NCBI GenBank assembly: GCA_017532485.1
Contig: JAFXJE010000176.1
Coordinates: 1 to 12,397, forward strand
Direction: 5' to 3'
DNA length: 12,397 nt
Source of the DNA: Peptococcaceae bacterium
Lineage (GTDB): Bacteria > Bacillota > Peptococcia > Peptococcales > Peptococcaceae
Below, piece by piece: positions 7,034-12,397 of this stretch. The notes beneath the pieces were generated by a model that was not told the DNA's origin, did no database searches, and saw only the letters and a program-made list of their open reading frames with translations. Position 1 is the first letter of the stretch. The number at the start of each line of letters is the position of its first letter. Made by a program: the position numbers and the translations under genes.

Positions 7034-7068
7034 AGGTAATACCTTTTTATTTAAGTAACTTCTACGAC

Positions 7069-7117
7069 CAATCCCCTCCGACCTTCCCTTGAAGAACAAG
7101 GGGGGTGGAGGGGATTG
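7069..7117. repeat. Long GC-rich imperfect palindrome, probable dispersed intergenic repeat
   Basis: CAATCCCCTCC (7069-7079) is perfectly complementary to GGAGGGGATTG (7107-7117). Inside, ACC pairs with GGT after a bulged G, and CCCTTG (7086-7091) pairs with CAAGGG (7097-7102) around the loop AAGAA. It is far richer in G and C than its surroundings, and no T-run follows it directly on either strand, so it does not look like a standard terminator. It lies between the terminator of the SLH gene and the stop of the copper ATPase gene. REP-like or miniature-element origin is inferred. Confidence 0.5.
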
Positions 7118-7125
7118 CAAATTTT

Positions 7126-7335
7126 TTAATTTAAAGATACTACTTGATAATCAGCGTCAGTAACTGCTTTGATTAAGGTCGCATCATCAACATCTTGGCT
7201 CAATTCGATAGTAGCTGTTTTAGCTGCTAAGTCAACGCGAGCTTCAACGCCGTCTAAAGCATTTAATACTTTTTCTACACGAGCAGAGCAATGTGGGCAG
7301 GTCATACCTTCGATAGTCATTGTTTTGGTAGTCAT
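7126..7335 (-). CDS. Possible free CopZ-like copper chaperone from an internal start within copA
   Basis: This is the in-frame 3' end of the copper ATPase gene, residues 783-851, which could also be made as a separate 69-residue protein. It is a complete HMA domain (MTTKTMTIEGMTCPHCSARVEK onwards split here as MTTKTMTIEG and MTCPHCSARVEK) with the copper-binding pair CPHC at positions 13-16 of the short product, the normal size and layout of bacterial CopZ. A consensus ribosome site AAGGAGG (7352-7346 on the minus strand) lies 10 bases before the Met codon, inside the linker coding sequence, and a TATAAT (7369-7364) lies just upstream without a clear -35. CopZ would hand Cu(I) to the pump. 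The signals are seen directly; separate translation is inferred. The alternative is that the domain exists only as a fused tail and the signals are relics of a once separate copZ gene. Confidence 0.5.
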   Translation of the reverse strand: MTTKTMTIEGMTCPHCSARVEKVLNALDGVEARVDLAAKTATIELSQDVDDATLIKAVTDADYQVVSLN

Positions 7336-9681
7336 GCTAATCTTGCCTCCTTCCTCAGTACAGATTATAGCTTCCGACGCAGCCAATTCTATTGGACAGG
7401 CGGTAGTTGCTGGTTTTGGTGTGGCTTGGAATTTTTTCAAGCGTAAAGCATTGGTTACAACACAAACGGAACTCATGCTCATGGCAGCTGCCCCCAGCAT
7501 AGGACTAAGGGTAATGCCGAAAAATGGGTAGAGTAAACCGGCGGCAATAGGAATACCGATGCTGTTGTAGAAAAATGCCCAAAAGAGATTTTGCTTAATA
7601 TTGCGAATAACCTCGTTGCCTAGGCGAATAGTATCGAAAGCATCTAACAAGTCGCTGCGTACTAAAATGAGGTCGGCAGCTTCGATAGCAATATCTGTAC
7701 CAGCACCGATAGCCATACCGACATCTGCTGTCACTAGTGCAGGAGCATCATTGATACCGTCACCAATCATCAGTACTTTTTTACCTTGTTGCTGCAGTTT
7801 TTGGATGTGACTTGCTTTATCTTGTGGTAAAACTTGAGCAATAATTTGAGTTAAGCCTGCTTGCTGTCCGATAGCTGCGGCAGTTTGCTCGTTATCACCA
7901 GTCAACATGATAACCTCCAAACCAAGTTCTTGCATTTTAGTAATAGCTGAATTGCTCGAAGGTTTGATAGGGTCGGCAATAGCCACAAGACCGAGAATTT
8001 GTTTTTGGTCAGCAAAGAAAATAGGAGTTTTTCCTTGTTGGGCCAGTTCCTCAGCTTTGGTTTGTACCGAAGATAAGGAAAGTTGATGTTCTTCCATAAA
8101 GCGTCGGTTACCGGCATAATAAATTTGACCGTTGATTTCTCCGACAATACCTTGACCGACAATAGCAGTAAAATTGTCTGGCTCTAAGAAAGCAATATTT
8201 TTCTTTTGTGCTGTTTCTACAATAGCTTCTGCTAGAGGATGTTCCGATTGTTTTTCTAACGAAGCGAGCAATTGCAGAAAATCATGCTCAGAAAGATGAG
8301 CTATCAAATGAATATCTGTAACTTGTGGCTGACCTTGGGTAATGGTCCCTGTTTTATCTAAAACTACAGTATCAATATGATGAATATTTTCTAAAGCTGC
8401 TGCCGATTTGATTAAAATGCCGTTTTCTGCACCTTTACCGGTACCCACCATAATTGCTACGGGTGTTGCCAAACCTAAAGCACATGGACAAGAGATAACT
8501 AAGACAGCGATAGCAGTCGATAAGGCAAATTCGAAGGTACTATGACCAAGAAAATACCAACCTAAACCGGCAAATAAAGCGATAGTCATAACGACAGGAA
8601 CAAAAATCCCGCTGATTTTATCGGCTAGGCGTGCAATCGGTGCTTTAGTGGCAGAAGCATTTTCAACCAGTTGAATAATTTGGGCTAAAGTAGTATTTTC
8701 GCCTACTTTGGTGGCTTGACATTTTAAATAACCATTTTTATTCAGCGAGGCACTTAAAACTGTGTCACCGACAGTTTTGGCCACAGGAACACTTTCGCCA
8801 GTTAAGGCTGCTTCATCAAGATAAGAATTTCCTTCTAAGATAAACCCGTCAACAGGAATAGCCTGTCCTGGTTTAACTAAAAAAACATCCCCGATAACCA
8901 TATCTTCAGCAGGGATGGTTATTTCTTGACCGTTACGCAGGACAACAGCAGTTTTTGGGGTTAAATCCATTAGTTTATTTAAGGCTTCGGAAGTTTTCCC
9001 CTTTGATTTAGTTTCCAAATATTTGCCAATAGTAATTAAAGTTAAAATCATTGCTGCTGACTCAAAATATAAGTTCATTCGATAATGGTCGACCAAAGCA
9101 AAATCTTGAGTTCCTAAACCGTAGCCGATACGGTAAATAGCAAAAATACCGTAAATCAGAGAGGCAGAAGAACCAACGGCGATCAAAGAGTCCATGTTAG
9201 GTGAACGTTGCCATAATGTTTTGAAGCCGACTTGATAATATTTGCGATTGAGATAAACTATAGGCAAGGTCAGTAAAAATTGCGTAAAAGCAAAAGTTAG
9301 AGCATTTGTTGTGCCGTGAAAAAAAGTCGGCAGAGGTAAGCCTAGCATATGTCCCATAGAGATATACATTAAGGGCAATAAAAAAGCGACAGAAAGAGCA
9401 AGTCGCAGTTGCATTTGTTTAGTGTTTTCATCAAGTTGTTGTTGATGAGTGTTTTTTTCTTGTTTTAGTTTGCCATGTAAAACAGCTCCATAGCCTGCTT
9501 GCTCGACAGCTGTAATAATATCTTGTTCGCTTAAGAGGTCTTCTTGATAGCTGACCTGCATTTGATTAGCAAGTAGATTAACAGATACTTGTTCTACACC
9601 TTCTAGCTTGCCGACAGTTTTTTCAACGCGAGCAGAACAAGCCGAACAAGTCATGCCGGTAATATCAAATCTATTTTGCAT
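7126..9681 (-). CDS. copA: Copper-exporting P1B-type ATPase with an extra C-terminal HMA domain
   Basis: Membrane pump that expels Cu(I) from the cytoplasm using ATP. In the 851-residue protein: N-terminal HMA domain (~4-68) with C12-S-A-C15; about eight membrane helices (near 92-112, 127-145, 166-186, 206-225, 356-377, 386-410, 698-718, 722-743); actuator TGES at 294-297; ion-site CPC at 398-400; phosphorylated D442 in DKTGT; nucleotide-binding His-Pro at 481-482 (SEHPLAEA); GDGIND at 640-645; and the Cu(I) signature residues YN at 705-706 and MxxSS at 734-738. These last two mark a copper rather than zinc/cadmium pump. Unusually, a second HMA domain with C795-P-H-C798 follows the last helix, joined by a ~33-residue Ala/Thr-rich linker. 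That domain has its own internal start signals (separate entry). The ribosome site is AAAGGAG (9698-9692) with 10-base spacing. No copper regulator gene is adjacent. Confidence 0.95.
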   Translation of the reverse strand: MQNRFDITGMTCSACSARVEKTVGKLEGVEQVSVNLLANQMQVSYQEDLLSEQDIITAVEQAGYGAVLHGKLKQEKNTHQQQLDENTKQMQLRLALSVAFLLPLMYISMGHMLGLPLPTFFHGTTNALTFAFTQFLLTLPIVYLNRKYYQVGFKTLWQRSPNMDSLIAVGSSASLIYGIFAIYRIGYGLGTQDFALVDHYRMNLYFESAAMILTLITIGKYLETKSKGKTSEALNKLMDLTPKTAVVLRNGQEITIPAEDMVIGDVFLVKPGQAIPVDGFILEGNSYLDEAALTGESVPVAKTVGDTVLSASLNKNGYLKCQATKVGENTTLAQIIQLVENASATKAPIARLADKISGIFVPVVMTIALFAGLGWYFLGHSTFEFALSTAIAVLVISCPCALGLATPVAIMVGTGKGAENGILIKSAAALENIHHIDTVVLDKTGTITQGQPQVTDIHLIAHLSEHDFLQLLASLEKQSEHPLAEAIVETAQKKNIAFLEPDNFTAIVGQGIVGEINGQIYYAGNRRFMEEHQLSLSSVQTKAEELAQQGKTPIFFADQKQILGLVAIADPIKPSSNSAITKMQELGLEVIMLTGDNEQTAAAIGQQAGLTQIIAQVLPQDKASHIQKLQQQGKKVLMIGDGINDAPALVTADVGMAIGAGTDIAIEAADLILVRSDLLDAFDTIRLGNEVIRNIKQNLFWAFFYNSIGIPIAAGLLYPFFGITLSPMLGAAAMSMSSVCVVTNALRLKKFQATPKPATTACPIELAASEAIICTEEGGKISMTTKTMTIEGMTCPHCSARVEKVLNALDGVEARVDLAAKTATIELSQDVDDATLIKAVTDADYQVVSLN

Positions 9682-9706
9682 GAAAAGAAAACTCCTTTCT
9701 TTTTAG

Positions 9707-9720
9707 TTAGCTATTGCTAA
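9707..9720. promoter_or_regulatory. Candidate operator palindrome at the copA start site
   Basis: TTAGC (9707-9711) and GCTAA (9716-9720) form an inverted repeat with a 4-base centre. It lies 4 bases downstream of the copA -10 element, so it covers the predicted transcription start. It does not match the CopY box (TACAnnTGTA) or the GC-rich CsoR site as I remember them, so any regulator is unknown. Confidence 0.35.
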
Positions 9721-9724
9721 TTCC

Positions 9725-9753
9725 ATTTTACTGCAATCGACAAGAAAAGTCAA
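9725..9753 (-). promoter_or_regulatory. Promoter of the copper ATPase gene
   Basis: On the minus strand TTGACT (9753-9748) and TAAAAT (9730-9725) are separated by exactly 17 bases, each one base from consensus. Transcription would start near 9718, about 37 bases before the copA ATG. It overlaps the pyrK promoter on the opposite strand. Confidence 0.75.
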
Positions 9754-9765
9754 ATGTGTTATAAT
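9737..9765 (+). promoter_or_regulatory. Promoter of pyrK-pyrD
   Basis: TCGACA (9737-9742) and a perfect TATAAT (9760-9765) are spaced by 17 bases. Transcription would start near 9772, leaving a leader of roughly 34 bases, too short for a PyrR-type attenuator. The copA promoter occupies 9725-9753 on the other strand. Confidence 0.75.
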
Positions 9766-9805
9766 GAGCTTGTCATAGCTTGAATTTTAGTTGGGGGGAA
9801 ATATT

Positions 9806-10513
9806 GTGATTGAAACAAAAGTATTAAGTAATCGACAAGTGAGTAAAGATTTTTATTTGATGAAAGTAGCAGGCAGTTATCAAGCGCAAATGGGACAGTT
9901 CTGTATGCTGCGCGCTTGGGATGAAGTACCTGTTTTATCTCGCCCAATCAGCATTTATGATGTAGATGAAGAAGGTATTTCTTTCCTTTATAAAGTAGTA
10001 GGTCAAGGCACCGAAATTTTTGCAAATTTAAAAGAAGGTGCTGACATTCGTATTGATGGTCCTTATGGCAATGGTTTTCCAAATGTCAGTGGTAAAATTG
10101 CTTTAGTCGGTGGTGGTATAGGGGTAGCTCCTTTGTACTATACAGCTAAACAGCTGAAAGCTGCTGGCAATCAAGTAGATTGTTATTTAGGCTTCACTGA
10201 TGAAAGCTTGATGGTTGAAGAATATGAACAGGTAGCAGATAAAGTAGTTATCAATATCGGTGGCTATATCGTTGATGATGTGCCTGTAGAAAAATATGAC
10301 TACATCTTTACTTGTGGTCCAAAGATTATGATGCAGGTATTGGCTGATAAAGTCAAAGGCAGCAACGCTAAGTTATATGTTTCAATGGAAAACAGAATGG
10401 CCTGTGGGGCAGGTGCTTGTTTAGTTTGTACTTGCAAAACAAGTGACGGTAATAAAAAAGTATGCAAAGACGGTCCAGTCTTTTTAGCAGAGGAGGTATT
10501 TTTCCATGCATAA
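9806..10513 (+). CDS. pyrK: Dihydroorotate dehydrogenase B (NAD+), electron-transfer subunit
   Basis: Iron-sulfur flavoprotein that passes electrons from the PyrD flavin through a [2Fe-2S] cluster and FAD to NAD+, in the fourth step of pyrimidine synthesis. With a GTG start the protein has 235 residues: ferredoxin-reductase-like FAD domain with RPISIYD at 46-52, a GGGIGVAPL nucleotide-binding loop at 102-110, and a C-terminal cluster motif C200-x4-C205-x2-C208-x11-C220 (with an extra C210), the expected PyrK ligand set. I chose GTG at 9806 because the G-run at 9793-9798 provides the ribosome site 7 bases before it; the in-frame TTG at 9791 lies at the edge of that site and would add five residues lacking any family match. 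The gene overlaps pyrD by 8 bases, as befits subunits of one complex. No PyrR-like leader is visible. Confidence 0.93.
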   Translation: MIETKVLSNRQVSKDFYLMKVAGSYQAQMGQFCMLRAWDEVPVLSRPISIYDVDEEGISFLYKVVGQGTEIFANLKEGADIRIDGPYGNGFPNVSGKIALVGGGIGVAPLYYTAKQLKAAGNQVDCYLGFTDESLMVEEYEQVADKVVINIGGYIVDDVPVEKYDYIFTCGPKIMMQVLADKVKGSNAKLYVSMENRMACGAGACLVCTCKTSDGNKKVCKDGPVFLAEEVFFHA

Positions 10514-11408
10514 TATGGCAGTAGATTTTGCCGGTGTGAATTTCAAAAACCCAGTAGTTTTAGCTTCCGGTACTTGTGGCTTTGGGCGTGAATTTTACGA
10601 GCTCTTTCCCTTGGAAAAATTAGGCGGTATTTCTTCCAAAGGCCTGACTCTCCATGCCAGAGGTGGTAATGACGGCATTAGAATTTGGGAAACTCCGGCA
10701 GGGATTATGAATAGTGTTGGATTAGAAAATCCTGGCGTGGAAGCTTTCATTGCCAAAGATTTAGATTGGGTTAACAGCTTAGATTTAGTTAATATCGTCA
10801 ACTTGGGTGGTCACAGTATGGAAGACTATATTGAAGCTGTAGAAAGATTGAATGAAGTAAATTTAGATATTTTAGAATTGAATATTTCTTGCCCTAATGT
10901 GAAACAAGGCGGTATGAATTTTGGTGTTAAAACAGATTTGGCTCAAGAAGTAGTACGGACAATTCGTAAGATTTGCCGTCACAAGTTAGTAGTAAAATTA
11001 TCTCCAAACGCTGAGAATATCGTGGACTTGGCGAAAGCTTGCGAAAGTGAAGGTGCAGATGGTCTTTCTTTAACTAATACTTTTTTGGGAATGGTTATTG
11101 ATATTAACAAGAAAAAACCAGTCTTTGATAATGGTTATGCTGGCTTATCCGGTCCTGCAATTAAACCTATTGCTTTACGTATGGTGCATCAAGTAAGCCA
11201 TAATGTCAACATTCCTGTGATGGGTTTAGGTGGTATTAGTAATTGGCGTGATGCTATCGAATTTATTATGGCAGGGGCGACAGTTATTCAAGTTGGTACT
11301 GCCAACTTTATGGCACCAGAAAGAGGCGTAGAAATCGTCGAAGGCATTGAAAAATATATGATTGAAAACAATATCAAAGACTTAAGTGAAATCAGGGGAA
11401 TTGTATAA
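10506..11408 (+). CDS. pyrD: Dihydroorotate dehydrogenase B (NAD+), catalytic subunit
   Basis: FMN enzyme that oxidises dihydroorotate to orotate in the cytoplasm; with PyrK it forms the class 1B heterotetramer that uses NAD+, suited to an anaerobe because no respiratory quinone is needed. The 300-residue protein is a complete TIM barrel: SGTCGFG at 21-27, K45 in the ISSKG strand, the active-site loop NISCPNVKQGG at 126-136 with C129 as catalytic base (Cys marks class 1, Ser class 2), K164, N191 in SLTNT, the GLSGPAIKP segment at 213-221, and the FMN phosphate loops GLGGI (240-244) and QVGTA (262-266). The ribosome site AGGAGG (10491-10496) lies 9 bases before the chosen ATG, inside pyrK; a second in-frame ATG at 10515 is too far from it. 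The gene overlaps pyrK by 8 bases. Confidence 0.96.
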   Translation: MHNMAVDFAGVNFKNPVVLASGTCGFGREFYELFPLEKLGGISSKGLTLHARGGNDGIRIWETPAGIMNSVGLENPGVEAFIAKDLDWVNSLDLVNIVNLGGHSMEDYIEAVERLNEVNLDILELNISCPNVKQGGMNFGVKTDLAQEVVRTIRKICRHKLVVKLSPNAENIVDLAKACESEGADGLSLTNTFLGMVIDINKKKPVFDNGYAGLSGPAIKPIALRMVHQVSHNVNIPVMGLGGISNWRDAIEFIMAGATVIQVGTANFMAPERGVEIVEGIEKYMIENNIKDLSEIRGIV

Positions 11409-11514
11409 TAAACAACGACAGCTTACCAGACTAAAAATGCAGCAAAGAAAAATGTCCGGTAGGCTGTTTATGGTTAAACCTTATGAGTAAGCTAAACTAA
11501 AGGAAGGTGATATA
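11404..11514 (+). promoter_or_regulatory. Intergenic leader with TATAAT and alternative hairpins before the osmoprotectant transporter genes
   Basis: A TATAAT (11404-11409) overlaps the pyrD stop codon; its -35 is poor, so promoter activity is uncertain. A 14-base imperfect stem follows: 11418-11431 pairs with 11454-11467 (one wobble, one mismatch). Only TTT follows it, so it is a weak terminator at best. GCTTAC (11421-11426), in its left arm, can instead pair with GTAAGC (11487-11492). The small palindrome GGTTAAACC lies at 11472-11480. AGGTGA (11505-11510) is the ribosome site for the next gene. Confidence 0.4.
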
Positions 11515-12165
11515 TTGCTACAAGAAATGATACAACTTTATTGGACAAGACAAGAATATTTTCACGAGTTATTATGGGAACATTTACAGCTTTCGGCAAT
11601 TTCTATCATTTTGGCATTAGTTTTAGGGCTTACTTTAGGCATTTTAATTGCTCAGCAAGAAAAATTTTCTCTACCGGTGTTGGGAACAATTAATTTTATC
11701 TACACGATACCGTCAATTGCGTTGTTTGGGATTTTATTGCCGTGGACAGGCTTGGGTGATACCACAGCAGTTATTGCTTTGACAGTATATGCTTTATTGC
11801 CGATTGTTCGGAATACTTATGCTGGTTTAACCAATATAGACCCAACAATTATTGAAGCAGGGATAGGTATGGGCAGTACCCAGGGACAACTACTTTGGAA
11901 AATTAAGCTGCCTCTAGCTTTGCCGGTCATTATGGCTGGTGTGCGTAACATGGTTGTTATGGTTATTGCCACTTGTGGGATAGCTTCCTTTATAGGTGCT
12001 GGTGGTTTAGGAGTGGCAATCTTTCGTGGTATTACCACTTATCAGCTGCCTTTGACTTATTTGGGCAGTTTGATGATTGCCTTGATGGCACTGCTTTGTG
12101 ATATTATTTTAGGTTATGTTGAAAAACGCATAACTTTACGAGTTAATGGAAAAATTACGAAATAA
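11515..12165 (+). CDS. Osmoprotectant (glycine betaine/carnitine/choline-type) ABC transporter permease
   Basis: Inner-membrane permease of the OpuCB/OpuCD (ProW-like) family that would carry betaine-type compatible solutes as part of an ABC importer. The 216-residue length is normal for the short Opu permeases. About five to six hydrophobic helices are visible (roughly 25-46, 53-75, 81-103, 138-160, 182-204). The conserved EAA loop that docks the ATPase is present: E114-A-G with G120, ending in LPLALP at 132-137. Start: TTG at 11515 has a well-spaced ribosome site (AGGAAGGTGA, 11501-11510); the next ATG (11527) is farther away. The stop is followed after 11 bases by the gene for the binding lipoprotein. 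No ATPase gene precedes it, unlike the classic opuCA-first order, so that subunit must be downstream or elsewhere. The solute cannot be named from sequence. Confidence 0.88.
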   Translation: MLQEMIQLYWTRQEYFHELLWEHLQLSAISIILALVLGLTLGILIAQQEKFSLPVLGTINFIYTIPSIALFGILLPWTGLGDTTAVIALTVYALLPIVRNTYAGLTNIDPTIIEAGIGMGSTQGQLLWKIKLPLALPVIMAGVRNMVVMVIATCGIASFIGAGGLGVAIFRGITTYQLPLTYLGSLMIALMALLCDIILGYVEKRITLRVNGKITK

Positions 12166-12176
12166 GGGTGAAATTG

Positions 12177-12397
12177 ATGAAGAAAAAATTGTTGATTTTG
12201 TTACTATGCTGCTTAACTGCTATTGGCCTAGTTGCTTGTGGTGGTAATCAAAAGGCAGAAGGTGAAGTAATTCATTTGGGCGCTAAAGCCATGAGTGAGC
12301 AAATGATTTTGCAGGAAATTTTGGCTCAATTGATTGAAGAAAAAACAGATTTGACAGTAGAAAAAATTGAGCCGATTGCTGGTGGTACAAGCAATAT
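12177..12397 (+). CDS. Osmoprotectant ABC transporter substrate-binding lipoprotein (3' truncated)
   Basis: Start of the solute-binding lipoprotein partnering the upstream permease; 73 full codons lie in the window. The N-terminus is a lipoprotein signal: KKK at 2-4, a hydrophobic core at 5-17, and lipobox LVAC with C21 as the lipidated residue, followed by a GGN linker. The mature part reads VIHLGAKAMSEQMILQEILAQLIEEKTDL, split here as VIHLGAKAMSEQ and MILQEILAQLIEEKTDL, then an AGGTSN segment. This matches the opening of the OpuAC/OpuCC family (IxxGSKxxxEQxILxEI, then GGT). A ribosome site AAGGGTGA (about 12164-12171) lies just before the ATG. The gene follows the permease by 11 bases, so they are co-transcribed. 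The Ala in place of the usual Ser in GAKAMSEQ may bear on ligand choice but cannot be interpreted from a fragment. Confidence 0.87.
   Translation, partial: MKKKLLILLLCCLTAIGLVACGGNQKAEGEVIHLGAKAMSEQMILQEILAQLIEEKTDLTVEKIEPIAGGTSN

Noticed and set aside
7169..7531. 120-codon plus-strand open frame antisense to copA
   Set aside because: It is a shadow of strongly conserved copA and HMA coding sequence, with no ribosome site and no family resemblance.
9791..9805. TTG at 9791 as start of PyrK, adding five residues
   Set aside because: The G-run that serves as ribosome site lies inside this extension, and the family N-terminus fits the GTG at 9806.
10595..10801. Minus-strand open frame inside pyrD
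   Set aside because: It lies opposite a conserved TIM-barrel coding region and has no start signals.
1..12397. CRISPR array, tRNA, rRNA, insertion sequence or phage genes
   Set aside because: No regularly spaced repeats, clover-leaf-like segments, ribosomal RNA stretches, transposase or phage proteins were seen.

Overview
This AT-rich window most likely comes from an anaerobic, low-GC member of the Firmicutes, and I lean towards the Negativicutes (perhaps Acidaminococcaceae-like). The signs are: an exported S-layer-homology (SLH) protein of the kind common in that class, a rubredoxin-first rubrerythrin, a CoA-disulfide-reductase/rhodanese fusion, an NAD-linked (class 1B) PyrK-PyrD dihydroorotate dehydrogenase, and consensus Shine-Dalgarno (SD) sites. 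The taxonomic call is inference from gene content, not from a marker gene.

Layout. 1-895: the 3' part of a DnaC/IstB-like AAA+ helicase-loader gene, truncated by the window edge, closed by a strong terminator. 914-1653: an independently transcribed type II toxin-antitoxin pair (DinJ/RelB-type antitoxin and YafQ-type mRNA interferase) with its own promoter and a candidate operator, ending at a perfect AT-rich palindrome. 1756-4165: two redox genes facing each other, a rubredoxin-first rubrerythrin (+) and a CoA-disulfide reductase/NADH oxidase-like flavoprotein with a C-terminal rhodanese domain (-), each with its own terminator between them. 4281-7033: a monocistronic 869-residue exported SLH protein whose body is about nine divergent beta-rich repeats of ~75 residues. 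7069-7117: a long imperfect GC-rich palindrome resembling a dispersed intergenic repeat. 7126-9753: a CPx-type copper ATPase (-) carrying an extra metal-binding HMA domain at its C-terminus. 9737-11408: pyrK-pyrD (+). 11515-12397: the start of an osmoprotectant (OpuC-like) ABC transporter operon, with a permease and a truncated substrate-binding lipoprotein.

How the genes work together. PyrK and PyrD form one enzyme that oxidises dihydroorotate with NAD+. The DinJ and YafQ homologues form a neutralised toxin complex that probably represses its own promoter. Rubrerythrin and the CoA-disulfide reductase both serve thiol/peroxide redox balance under oxygen stress but are separate convergent units. 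The copper ATPase and pyrK promoters are divergent and physically overlap.

Most noteworthy: (i) the C-terminal HMA domain of the copper ATPase is preceded, in frame, by a consensus SD (AAGGAGG) and a Met codon, with a TATAAT upstream, so the gene could encode both a fused and a free CopZ-like copper chaperone; (ii) the uncharacterised nine-repeat beta architecture of the SLH protein; (iii) the interpenetrating copA/pyrK promoters with a palindrome over the predicted copA start site. I see no CRISPR array, rRNA, tRNA, insertion sequence or phage module. Nothing here is clearly a new multi-gene system.
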